The translations under genes were made by a program, and so were the position numbers. The notes below the pieces were generated by a model. That model made no database searches and was not told the DNA's origin. It saw nothing but the letters and a program-made list of their open reading frames with translations. From Caryophanales bacterium (lineage in GTDB: Bacteria > Bacillota > Bacilli > Paenibacillales > CANHCR01), in the NCBI GenBank assembly GCA_947459205.1, contig CANHCR010000011.1:1-60773 (forward strand): DNA of 60,773 nucleotides, written 5' to 3'. Positions 30,996 through 39,158 of the stretch are shown piece after piece. Numbering within the stretch: the stretch's first letter is position 1; each line of letters opens with the position of its first letter.

Positions 30996-32572
30996 CCATA
31001 TCGGTTGTTTCTTTGTTCCGTCATTTCTAATCTTACCGTCTGTAACCGACAACTCGGTCAAAAGATTTCCAACTTTTTTACGTTTTTGCTCTTCACTAAG
31101 AGAGGCTGATAATTTATCCAAAAGTAATTGGTCAATTTCTTTCCGAGACGCTGAATGATACGTTTCCAAAAACTGAATAATCATATTTTTGTAGTACTGG
31201 TTGTCAAATGCCCGGTTTTTAATATAGTCAGTCTTATCTCCTGTCATTTCCGCAACCGATGTGGTGACATAAAGATTCGGGTATCTTCCCTCAACTAGCC
31301 CTAGCTTTTTTAATCGCTTTGCTTCTGTGGATGAAATTAACATTTGTTTTTGGACACGATCCAATAACATAACAGTTGATTCTCAATCGAATGTCGTCAG
31401 TACGAGAAAAATCATAATCCGGCATAGGGAAAGAACGTTTTCTCTGGGTCAGAAACATTCGTTTGATACCCGAACCAATCGTATCAATCATATTGAAATG
31501 TACCATAGCATCGACGAGTAATTTGTTCCGATAAAATGCCGGCGGTGAATCATTTTCAATGACCGCTTGTACGGTTCCGGGAATAAAATCGTCCAAGATT
31601 AGAAAAAATCAATTCATCAGGCTTCTCTACGACAGAAATTCGACCGTTCAATTCATAATCTTGATGAGCGATACAATTATGGAGCGCCTCTCGAATCACA
31701 TATGCATCATACTGATCAACCTCGATAGGAAACAAACTTTGATTAGGGAGATAGCGATATTTAAGGTTTCTTATTTTGGCGAATAATCGCTCTGAATTCA
31801 GTAGAAAAGGTGGTCCAAAATGTTCGTAGTCTTTCTCAGTCCCATGCTCATCTTTTAGAATCCAAGTCATTTGAGCGACGGATGGCTGAATAAAATGCAC
31901 TGAATCTTCCTTACCCAACAAAACGATTGCGGCATTTGTGACTTTACCTTGAATCAAAATCTTAGATTTATTGAGAAATGTTACGTTGTCCCATAAATCA
32001 ACATCCTCTGCTAATTTCGGAAACTTATTTTTGTACTCCAGACGAGCTTTTAGAATAGCCCGTTCATCTAAATCATCGATGGTTGCAGTAGAACAGATGG
32101 TAGCAGACCAGTCGATATGTACGTTCGCAGACCTAATCTGTTCAATTTCTTTGATGTTTAACGCTACCAAAGAACTACCATTTCTTCCGTAATAGTGACC
32201 GTCCCACGCTACTGGAATACCGCGTGGTGCAGCTGGAATTTGAAATAGCAACACTCTTCCTTCCGGGAATGTCAACTCAAAAATCTGTACGAATGTGATT
32301 GAACCGGTTGTTTTTTCACTGATTTCATGCTTTAGTTTATCTAACAAAACAGCATTGTTTCGATATGATGTCCCTACAATCCGACGATCATCCGTTACAC
32401 CAAAAACAAGCCATGCATAGGCTTGCTGATTGAGGTTTGCTTCGTTACATAAAGCAGAAAAATATTTTCCCAATTTGGAAAAATCAAAGTTCTCTTTTGC
32501 TTCTTTCAATTCTAGGCATTCAGATTCATGAGAGTTTCTAAGCAACTTTTGGATTACGCTATAAGGATCCAA
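30984..32572 (-). pseudogene. AlbA_2/RecG-like ATP-binding protein broken by two frame changes
   Basis: The first frame (32572 to about 31600) gives ESECLELKEAKENFDF, the AlbA_2 (Schlafen-type) start, DDRRIVGTSYRNN, HYYGRNGSSLVALN and the REALHNCIAHQDYE ATPase region of the C-terminal HATPase_c_4 domain. The second frame (31596-31380) continues VQAVIENDSPPAFYRN and GSGIKRMF. The third (31370-30984) carries LLDRVQKQMLI and a winged-helix tail. A one-base shift near 31600 and a shift with a short loss near 31375 separate the parts. A single protein of about 520 residues was the original state. Such genes often sit in defence islands. Confidence 0.8.
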
Positions 32573-32664
32573 CGATTGGTCTCCTTCCTTAACAGAGTTG
32601 AGTCAACAAGTTCTACTCTGATAAATTATAACAAAGATTAGAACCCTAGATAATCGAAAATGTT

Positions 32665-32703
32665 CTATAGAATGAGTGTTCCCAATTATTCTCCATTCTA
32701 TAG
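32665..32703. repeat. 10-bp perfect inverted repeat in the intergenic hub
   Basis: CTATAGAATG (32665-32674) and CATTCTATAG (32694-32703) pair perfectly around a 19-base loop. It lies upstream of the broken AlbA_2 gene and downstream of the toxin gene, so it may be an operator or terminator. Confidence 0.55.
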
Positions 32704-32729
32704 TTTAAAAAATTGATTGAATTTATTGG

Positions 32730-32765
32730 CCTCAAGCCCATTTTCCCACACCCAAGAGCCCCATG
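32730..32765. repeat. Diverged intergenic repeat, copy 2
   Basis: This copy matches 28294-28329 at 28 of 36 positions without gaps. Its last bases overlap the first three bases of the 24-bp direct repeat at 32763-32786. Confidence 0.55.
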
Positions 32766-32786
32766 CCCCCGCATAATCCGAAACGC
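32763..32786. repeat. 24-bp direct repeat, left copy
   Basis: A 24-base segment beginning ATGCCCCCGCATAATCC recurs exactly at 33794-33817. The two copies enclose the AbiEii-type toxin and its partner gene and no other gene, about 1.03 kb apart. Confidence 0.9.
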
Positions 32787-32814
32787 CTCGTAATTTAAAT
32801 TACAAGGCGTTTCG
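32779..32814. repeat. 36-bp palindrome after the toxin gene
   Basis: Arms CGAAACGCCT...GTAATTT and AAATTAC...AGGCGTTTCG pair over 17 of 18 positions with one mismatch. The first eight bases belong to the left direct repeat. It lies 12 bases downstream of the toxin stop codon and could act as a terminator without T-run or as a recombination site. Confidence 0.7.
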
Positions 32815-32826
32815 AAATGCAAGTAT

Positions 32827-33465
32827 TTATTCCATTTCAAACAATAGCTCTGTAAATATTTGTTGCTCATCCAACAAATATTTTTTTACATCCTCCCAGT
32901 TCCACTCAACATACATCATTGGCGTCGGCTCCAATTCAGCATCATCAAAAAAAACTAAACTTCTTGCCAAATGGTATGGATTGGGCGGTCTATCCTGAAA
33001 TTTTAAATATAAAGAATTAAATAGATACTTCCATGTAAATTTTCCCGTCGACATCAGCGCAAACAAATCAATAAAATCCTTCTTTGCACCTCGCTGGGAA
33101 ATCGCAATTAATTTCATCAGCGCAATATCGGTTAATCCGGCTAGTTTATACCCATCAGCCTGTTCGAACGAATCCAACGTTTTAATCGGATAGTAGAGAT
33201 AAGTGAGTTGAACTTCATCTAAAAATCCATGAAGCGTATTTTTCTGTTTATATGACGCTACAAAATGTCCGATTTGAGCCAACGACTCAGCCAATTCATT
33301 TAAATCAAACGAATCTGGTGAAAACCAATCAAAATCAATGGAGTCTCGATGTCCAAGTCGAAGTGCCAACGCGGTTCCACCTGCAAGGTAAAACGTTTTT
33401 GGCTGTACTTGGGTGATCTTCTTTAAAACATCGATTCGTTGCTCATCCAAGATGTGGAGAAACAT
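32827..33465 (-). CDS. AbiEii-type nucleotidyltransferase toxin
   Basis: A 212-residue protein with the nucleotidyltransferase motif AGGTALALRLGHRDSIDFDW (about 28-47), giving Gly-Gly, the GHR stretch and Asp-x-Asp of the AbiEii/AbiGii toxin family. AbiEii proteins modify tRNA or other targets and cause abortive infection of phage. ATG 33465 lies behind AGGAGG; the gene overlaps the partner gene by 43 bases. In the classical AbiE system the antitoxin is a winged-helix protein, while here the upstream partner is of the DUF6922 type. The pair is enclosed by 24-bp direct repeats. Confidence 0.88.
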   Translation of the reverse strand: MFLHILDEQRIDVLKKITQVQPKTFYLAGGTALALRLGHRDSIDFDWFSPDSFDLNELAESLAQIGHFVASYKQKNTLHGFLDEVQLTYLYYPIKTLDSFEQADGYKLAGLTDIALMKLIAISQRGAKKDFIDLFALMSTGKFTWKYLFNSLYLKFQDRPPNPYHLARSLVFFDDAELEPTPMMYVEWNWEDVKKYLLDEQQIFTELLFEME

Positions 33466-33725
33466 CGCATTTCGTCCTCCTGCAATTTGAAGTACCCTTG
33501 CCAAAATCGTGCTGTCAATCGATTTAATCCACGCGCTTCACATACCGCTCGTCGAATATTGTCCAATCCATACTGGTGAATTAACCACTTAAGCGACTGC
33601 AAATCTCCTTCATTGAGCAGTCTTTCAATAATATAACGCTCATGCTGCAAGATAGAGATGGAATCATGGGACGTATCCCAAAAAAATCTTTCAAATTGCT
33701 TGGGAATACGATCATTTTTCTGCAA
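33423..33725 (-). CDS. DUF6922-type partner (antitoxin-like) of the AbiEii toxin
   Basis: A 100-residue soluble helical protein with IPKQFERFFWDTSHDSISIL near the start, ERLLNEGDLQSLKWLIHQYG in the middle and a C-terminal LNRLTARFWQGYF. DUF6922 proteins are regular upstream partners of AbiEii-type toxins and are probably antitoxins. TTG 33725 is chosen because GAGGTG lies six bases before it; a GTG at 33734 is inside that site. The overlap with the toxin gene means coupled translation. Confidence 0.75.
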   Translation of the reverse strand: MQKNDRIPKQFERFFWDTSHDSISILQHERYIIERLLNEGDLQSLKWLIHQYGLDNIRRAVCEARGLNRLTARFWQGYFKLQEDEMRCFSTSWMSNESMF

Positions 33726-33793
33726 GTAAATCACCTCAAATCGATTAACATCTTACTTTATTATACCATTTTTAGCACTTAAACATGTGACAG

Positions 33794-33817
33794 ATGCCCC
33801 CGCATAATCCGAAACGC
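33794..33817. repeat. 24-bp direct repeat, right copy
   Basis: Identical to 32763-32786. It lies 23 bases beyond the RlmCD-like gene stop codon, so the toxin pair stands between this gene and the rest of the island. Confidence 0.9.
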
Positions 33818-33840
33818 TGACAACTCAACTAACACCGTAC

Positions 33841-35247
33841 TCATCCACGCTCAAGCAACGCCACGCACTCCACATGCGTCGTCTGCGGGAACATGTCGAC
33901 CGGCTGCACTTCGACCAAGCGATACCCCCGCTCCACCAGCACACGCACGTCGCGCGCCAAAGTCGCTGGGTTGCATGACACGTACACAATTCGCTGTGGC
34001 TTCATCGCCGCCATTGTCAGCAACAAGCGCTCGTCGCAGCCTTTACGCGGCGGATCAACGACCACCACATCGGCGTTCACCCCGCGCTCACGCCAGGCCG
34101 GCATAACATGCTCCGCCTCGCCCACCTCAAACTCGACATTCTCGATGCCGTTCAAGGCGGCATTGCGACGCGCATCAACAATCGCTTCTTCCACCACTTC
34201 GACGCCATAAACCCGTTTGGCAAGTCTCGCCAAAAACAACGTAATCGTACCAATACCGCAGTACGCATCGATCACCGTCTCTTCACCGCTCAGCCCAGCA
34301 TACGCCAACGCTTTTTCATACAGTACGTGCGTCTGCACAGGGTTGACTTGGTAGAACGAGCGCGCCGAAATCGCAAATTGCACATCGCCAATTGCGTCAA
34401 CGATAACCTCTTCTCCCCACAGCAGATTCGTCACTTTACCGAGGATCACGTTCGACCGCTCATTATTTATGTTTTGTAAAATGCTTACCGTCTGCGGCAG
34501 TTGCTCACGAATCTCCGCCACCAACGCCTCCGCCTTCGGCAACTCGCGCCCGTTTGTCACGAGCACGACCATCAACTGCCCGCTACTGAAGCCAACGCGC
34601 ACCATCACCTGGCGCAAGCACCCGCTATGCGTCTGCTCATCATACGCCGCAATCCCCAAACGCTCGGCCACCTGCTTGACCACAGCCACCACTTGATCCG
34701 CCCATTCGTGCTGAATGTGACAAGTCTCCATATCAATCACATCATGGGTGCCACGCGCATAGAAACCGGCAATTACCCTAGCAGACCTACTCGCCACCGG
34801 CACCTGTACCTTGTTGCGATAACGCCACGGCTCGTCCATACCAATCGTCCCATGTATCGCATACGCCTCCGCCTGCACTTCGCTCAACTTGCCGATACGT
34901 GCCAAACTATCAACCACCGTCTGCCGTTTCCATTGCAACTGTGCCGCATAGTCCAGATGCTGCAACTGACAGCCACCGCACCGCTCAAAAATCGAGCAAG
35001 GTGGCAGCACCCGCTCGCTACTCGGTCGCACGACCTCCTGCAGCGCCGCAAAACCATAACTTTTCTTCGCTTTCGTCACCCGCAGTCGCACACGCTCGTT
35101 CGGCAACGCGCCCGCCACAAACAACGTATATCCTTCGAACTGCGCAACACCCGCGCCGTCATGCGTCAAGCCGACCACTTCGCACTCATACGAAGCGCCC
35201 TCGCGAACGGGCAGTTCCGTCCTGCGCACCTTGTTTTTTCTCGTCAT
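33841..35247 (-). CDS. 23S rRNA (uracil-C5)-methyltransferase, RlmCD/RlmD (YefA)-like
   Basis: A 468-residue rRNA methyltransferase. The N-terminal TRAM domain (about 15-70) binds RNA; the cysteines in CSIFERCGGC (about 84-93) plus one in METCHIQ bind a 4Fe-4S cluster. Methyltransferase motifs are DAYCGIGTITLFLA, VDPPRKGCDERLL and VYVSCNPATLARD, the last with the catalytic Cys. In Bacillus, RlmCD methylates two 23S uridines (U747 and U1939). ATG 35247 is preferred over TTG 35256. It lies divergent from the capA gene. Confidence 0.93.
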   Translation of the reverse strand: MTRKNKVRRTELPVREGASYECEVVGLTHDGAGVAQFEGYTLFVAGALPNERVRLRVTKAKKSYGFAALQEVVRPSSERVLPPCSIFERCGGCQLQHLDYAAQLQWKRQTVVDSLARIGKLSEVQAEAYAIHGTIGMDEPWRYRNKVQVPVASRSARVIAGFYARGTHDVIDMETCHIQHEWADQVVAVVKQVAERLGIAAYDEQTHSGCLRQVMVRVGFSSGQLMVVLVTNGRELPKAEALVAEIREQLPQTVSILQNINNERSNVILGKVTNLLWGEEVIVDAIGDVQFAISARSFYQVNPVQTHVLYEKALAYAGLSGEETVIDAYCGIGTITLFLARLAKRVYGVEVVEEAIVDARRNAALNGIENVEFEVGEAEHVMPAWRERGVNADVVVVDPPRKGCDERLLLTMAAMKPQRIVYVSCNPATLARDVRVLVERGYRLVEVQPVDMFPQTTHVECVALLERG

Positions 35248-35352
35248 CCGCAACAATCCCGCTCTCTTTTTGTTTGCGATTCATTCATGTATACTTATCA
35301 CTAGCAAGCTATCTATCTATTAAAACTCACTACCAAAAGGATGATCCCAGCG

Positions 35353-36561
35353 ATGCGCAATCTCAAGTGGCAACACCTGCTCTACGGCCTATTCATACTT
35401 TCGATCACGGCATACATACTTTTTCTTCATCCGCAACTGCAAGACACTCAGAAGCAGAGCGACTCCGCTTCTCAACAACATAATAACAAGGCGGCAAGCG
35501 ATTCGCGTCAGCAAAAGCAGCCCGCGACGCCACCCCCGCCGACAGAACTGCATCTCATGGCAGTCGGTGACATCATGATGCATGAACCGCAAATTACCGC
35601 TGGCAAAACAGCGACCGGCTACGACTTCGCGTCTTTTTTTGAGCACATCGCACCGACACTTAAACAAGCCGACTTCGCATTCGGCAACCTCGAAACGACG
35701 CTCGCGGGTGAAGCCGCACGCTACGCCGGTTATCCGATGTTCAACGCCCCTGATGAACTCGCCGACGCACTCAAAGCCGCACATTTCGACGTCATCACCA
35801 CCGCTAACAATCACTCGCTCGATCGTTGGGAAAAGGGGCTCTACCGCACGCTCGAACAACTCGACCGCGTCGGCCTGCTCCACACCGGCACGTTCGCGAG
35901 CAAAGAAGCGCGCGATCAACCGCTTATCATCAGCAAAGATGACATCAAACTCGGCGTGCTCGCCTACACCTATGGCACCAACGGCATGCCAATCCCTGAA
36001 GGGCGCCCGTATGTCATCAACATGCTCGATGAATCGCTCATGGCCAAAGACATCCAAACCGCCAAAGCGGCTGGCGTCGACATGGTCGTCGTTGCCGTCC
36101 ACTTCGGCCCAGAATATTGGCGCAAACCGAGCGCCGAACAAAAACGAACCGTCGACTTTCTGTTCAACGCCGGCGCCGACATCATCCTTGGCAGCCACCC
36201 GCACGTCATCCAGCCTTACGAGGTGCGCGATATTACGAATCTCGACGGCAGCACCCGCAAAGGGGTCGTCATCTATTCACTCGGCAATTTCATCTCCAAC
36301 CAACGTGATGAACCGCGCGACATCGGCGGCATCTTATCGGTAAAAATCAATAAACAAAACGGCACCGCCACCATCGGCGACGTCTCCTTCATCGCCACTT
36401 ACATCCATCGCTACCAAACGGCAAACGGGCGCGTTTACAACGTGCTACCCATAGCAGAAGTCATCGAAAAACGCAACTATCCGCCGTTCCGCCCAGCTGA
36501 CTACAGCAAACTAGAAGCGCGCTACCAAGAAATGATGGAGCACGTCATTTCGGAACCCTAA
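35353..36561 (+). CDS. CapA/PgsA-family poly-gamma-glutamate or capsule protein
   Basis: A 402-residue protein with an N-terminal membrane anchor (about 9-28), a Pro/Gln-rich linker and an extracytoplasmic metallophosphatase-like domain (about 65-370). Motifs VGDIMMH, TTANNHSLD, GSHPHVIQP and YSLGNFI are the CapA/PGA_cap metal ligands. Relatives anchor polyglutamate capsules or act in related surface polymers; no capB/capC lies nearby, so the role is not set. ATG 35353 lies nine bases after AAAGGA; an in-frame ATG at 35341 overlaps the site. The gene is divergent from the methyltransferase gene. Confidence 0.9.
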   Translation: MRNLKWQHLLYGLFILSITAYILFLHPQLQDTQKQSDSASQQHNNKAASDSRQQKQPATPPPPTELHLMAVGDIMMHEPQITAGKTATGYDFASFFEHIAPTLKQADFAFGNLETTLAGEAARYAGYPMFNAPDELADALKAAHFDVITTANNHSLDRWEKGLYRTLEQLDRVGLLHTGTFASKEARDQPLIISKDDIKLGVLAYTYGTNGMPIPEGRPYVINMLDESLMAKDIQTAKAAGVDMVVVAVHFGPEYWRKPSAEQKRTVDFLFNAGADIILGSHPHVIQPYEVRDITNLDGSTRKGVVIYSLGNFISNQRDEPRDIGGILSVKINKQNGTATIGDVSFIATYIHRYQTANGRVYNVLPIAEVIEKRNYPPFRPADYSKLEARYQEMMEHVISEP

Positions 36562-37486
36562 AACCGAACGCCGGCGGGCTATACGTCGCAAGTCCAGCCG
36601 GATCCACATAAATTTGCAAATGGCGCGGCAATACCTGACAATGAGCAGGCAAACTGCCGCCCAACTCGCCATCAAGATTAAGCATCACCGGATCACTCGA
36701 AGTAATTTCCAACTCGCTCGCACGGAAATGAAGCACGCCGGGGTCATTCATATGCTCGCCGCGAATCACCAATCCAGCCAAGCGAATAAACTCCGGCAAA
36801 CTCATTTTGCGAACAACAATCACGTCTAGCAAACCATCGTCAATCGTCGCTCCTGGCGCCAAACGCTCAAAACCCGCCACCGAATTGCTGTTGGCAATCA
36901 GAAACAACATCGCTTCTTCCTGCACATCGACGCCGTCCCCTTTCATACGTAGCCGCAACGGTTTGAGCCGCGGCAACCTCTCCAACCCTTTGATATAATA
37001 CGCCAATTGACCGAGCATCGTCTTCATCTTGCTCGGCACTTCATAGGTCAACTCGGTCAGCGAACCGCCACCCGCAATATTAATAAAATAACGATCATTG
37101 ATTTTGCCAATGTCAATCGCCCGCGTCTGCTGCCCGATAATGAGCGCTGCCGCCTGCTCCCACTGCCGTGGAATGCCGAGCGCGCGCGCCAAATCGTTGG
37201 TCGTCCCGAACGGCAACATCCCGAGTGGTGGTCGCACCGCATGATCAGCCATACCGTTAATCACTTCGCTGAGCGTACCGTCCCCGCCCGCCGCAATGAT
37301 CAAATCAAAGCCGCTCACCACCGCTTCACTCGCCGCCCGCGTCGCATCGCCCTCTTTTTCCGTAGCGGCACACGAAGTCTCGAAGCCCGCCTTCTCAAAC
37401 GTTTGCAAAATATAAGGAAGTTTCCGCAGCGCCTCTTCGCGCCCGGAACTCGGATTATAAATCAGTCTCGCCCGTTTGCCCACCAC
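36545..37486 (-). CDS. Diacylglycerol kinase DgkB-like lipid kinase
   Basis: A 313-residue lipid kinase of the DagK_cat family. The N-terminal LIYNPSSGREE is followed by AAGGDGTLSEVINGM (the ATP-binding DGD-like motif) and LPFGTTNDLARAL; the C-terminal half has NIAGGGSLTELTYE. DgkB recycles diacylglycerol from lipoteichoic acid synthesis to phosphatidic acid. GTG at 37486 lies behind AGAGGA; neighbouring GTG codons are possible. Its end overlaps the converging capA gene end by 17 bases. Confidence 0.92.
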   Translation of the reverse strand: MVGKRARLIYNPSSGREEALRKLPYILQTFEKAGFETSCAATEKEGDATRAASEAVVSGFDLIIAAGGDGTLSEVINGMADHAVRPPLGMLPFGTTNDLARALGIPRQWEQAAALIIGQQTRAIDIGKINDRYFINIAGGGSLTELTYEVPSKMKTMLGQLAYYIKGLERLPRLKPLRLRMKGDGVDVQEEAMLFLIANSNSVAGFERLAPGATIDDGLLDVIVVRKMSLPEFIRLAGLVIRGEHMNDPGVLHFRASELEITSSDPVMLNLDGELGGSLPAHCQVLPRHLQIYVDPAGLATYSPPAFGFRVPK

Positions 37487-37497
37487 TTCACTTCCTC

Positions 37498-38277
37498 TCA
37501 CAAAAACCGTGAAATTTGCTGTTCCATCCAGCGTGTAATGTTGTCATGCGGCAACAATGCCGCGCCATTGTAGCGCACACGCGTCGCCTCACTCAGTCGC
37601 TGCGGTATCACTTTTTTCGTAAAATAGCCCTCGCTCAAGAAAAACGGCGACACGACAATCGCATACTCTGGGTACGCCTGTTCCAACTGCGCCACCCGCT
37701 CGGCAATCTCATCGGGATGCAAAGTTGCCGTCGCCGCCAGCGCAAACCCGCCCATCTGCCGCACCTGCTCCGTCATCGCCCCCAGCATTTCTTGCCAACG
37801 ATCACCGAACCCGCTTTCATCACTGCCATGACCAATCATCAGCAAAATCTCGCGCTCCGGATGCACCGAGAGCGGCCGTATCTTTTCCAAACAAATCTCA
37901 GCAATCAACGGATCATCATTGATTGGCGCACAGAAATGCACACGCGCACGCAACCGCATCCGCCCGATATCCGTCTCAATCGCCGACTCCTCAATCAAGC
38001 CAAGCGCGTACTGAATCTCTTCCATGTGTGTGCTGCCCGAAGAAATAAACAAAGGCACCACAATCAAATCGGTGACCCCTTTTTGCTCAAGTGCGTCGAT
38101 GCCATCCTGAATTTCGCGCCCCTCGACCGCCTCCAAAAATGACGAATCAAGTGGCATCCCAGACGGAATGTTCAGTTTGCAAATCGACTCATCGACCGTC
38201 AGCACCCACTCCGGATTGCGCGAACCGTGACTGATGACGAGAACACCCCACGTTTTAACGCCTGCCATCGCCATCAT
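37498..38277 (-). CDS. Sirohydrochlorin chelatase-like CbiX protein
   Basis: A 259-residue protein with two CbiX-type chelatase halves. The first has VISHGSRNPEW (about 14-24) and VVPLFISSGSTH, the second IGHGSDESGF and VVSPFFLSEG; the histidines would hold the metal during insertion into a tetrapyrrole. Two-domain CbiX proteins insert cobalt or iron into sirohydrochlorin. No other corrinoid or sirohaem genes are in the window. The start overlaps yerC by four bases (ATGA). Confidence 0.88.
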   Translation of the reverse strand: MMAMAGVKTWGVLVISHGSRNPEWVLTVDESICKLNIPSGMPLDSSFLEAVEGREIQDGIDALEQKGVTDLIVVPLFISSGSTHMEEIQYALGLIEESAIETDIGRMRLRARVHFCAPINDDPLIAEICLEKIRPLSVHPEREILLMIGHGSDESGFGDRWQEMLGAMTEQVRQMGGFALAATATLHPDEIAERVAQLEQAYPEYAIVVSPFFLSEGYFTKKVIPQRLSEATRVRYNGAALLPHDNITRWMEQQISRFL

Positions 38278-38564
38278 CGGTCCAATCGGTCGAGCGCCAA
38301 TTTGTAGCCGTCATTTCCATAATTCAAACAACGTTTGACGCGCGAAATCGTTGCCGTACTAGCACTCGTTTCTTGCTCAATTTGTTTGTATGTTTGATCG
38401 AGCCGCAACATGCGCGCCACTTCCAAGCGCTGCGACATCGACTGAATTTCGTTGACCGTGCACAAATCATCAAAAAAAACATAACATTCGTCGACCGATT
38501 TCAGCGTCAAAATCGCCTCAAACAGTTGCTCCACAGTAAGATCATTCAACTTTTTCAATTGCAT
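38274..38564 (-). CDS. yerC: YerC/YecD-type TrpR-like protein
   Basis: A 96-residue helical DNA-binding protein of the TrpR/YerC family. The HTH is MSQRLEVARMLRLDQTYKQ with IEQETSASTATISRVKRC. Bacillus YerC is a small regulator of unknown targets and lies close to yerB, as here. ATG 38564 is selected because the reading starts at MQLKKLNDLT; an earlier in-frame start exists. The gene overlaps the cbiX gene by four bases. Confidence 0.88.
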   Translation of the reverse strand: MQLKKLNDLTVEQLFEAILTLKSVDECYVFFDDLCTVNEIQSMSQRLEVARMLRLDQTYKQIEQETSASTATISRVKRCLNYGNDGYKLALDRLDR

Positions 38565-38743
38565 ACTTCGTCCGCACCTTTCACTACGAATCATTTACAC
38601 GCTGTTATTCTTTACTTAATTATAACTTTACAATCGCACCGTAGTAAAGCGAGATTTTCGCACGCGCCCATGCCAAGCGCCCGTCTCGCACATAAGGTAA
38701 ACTATCGCGCTAATGCCCAACTTTCCCGATTGAGGTGTAATCC

Positions 38744-39127
38744 ATGAGTTATTATAAAAATGTGCGCATTCGCCAAATCGACGCGCCATACGAATCGTCA
38801 GCGCTCGAATCGACGCTTTGGCAATCACCCGCTTCTGCAGGCGACAACGGGCTGCTTGGCGGCCTGAAAAACATGAACTGGAAGCAACTAGTCGAGCAAC
38901 TCGGTGGTATCGACGGCATTATGAATCGCATGAACCAAGTGCAAAAATTCGTCTCCACCATGCAACAATTTGCACCGATGCTGAAAATGATGTCCGGCAC
39001 TTTAGGTCGCCGTGCACCGCTCGCAACCGCCGAAGAGGGCGAAGAAGAACCTTGGGCACGCACCACCCCGCGCCGCCGTCGCAAACGAAAAAACGGCGCC
39101 CCTGCAAATCGCAGAAGACGCCGTTAG
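38744..39127 (+). CDS. Hypothetical protein with amphipathic segment and Arg/Lys-rich tail
   Basis: A 127-residue protein. The middle (about 42-85) is a helical segment of the form LLGGLKNMNWKQLVEQLGGI and MNQVQKFVSTMQQFAPMLKM, resembling a YqfQ/VrrA-like region. An acidic stretch (EEGEEE) precedes a basic C-terminal tail of about 20 residues (PRRRRKRKNG...NRRRRR). The gene is read on the plus strand opposite to its neighbours. No function was recognised. A basic tail suggests nucleic-acid or surface binding. Confidence 0.7.
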   Translation: MSYYKNVRIRQIDAPYESSALESTLWQSPASAGDNGLLGGLKNMNWKQLVEQLGGIDGIMNRMNQVQKFVSTMQQFAPMLKMMSGTLGRRAPLATAEEGEEEPWARTTPRRRRKRKNGAPANRRRRR

Positions 39128-39137
39128 TCTAATGAAC

Positions 39138-39158
39138 GAGCAAGTATGCTCATTTTTT
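39138..39158 (+). terminator. Rho-independent terminator after the basic-tail protein gene
   Basis: GAGCA-AGTA-TGCTC with a following ATTTTTT forms a plus-strand terminator. It overlaps the stop region of the convergent yerB-like gene. Confidence 0.65.

Noticed and set aside
32646-32870. A 74-residue minus-strand frame in the hub between toxin and AlbA_2 genes
   Set aside because: It begins inside the toxin gene end, crosses the palindrome and repeats, and has no ribosome binding site.
32763-33817. Reading the 24-bp repeats as a CRISPR array
   Set aside because: Only two copies exist, they are 1 kb apart and enclose genes, and no cas gene is in the window.
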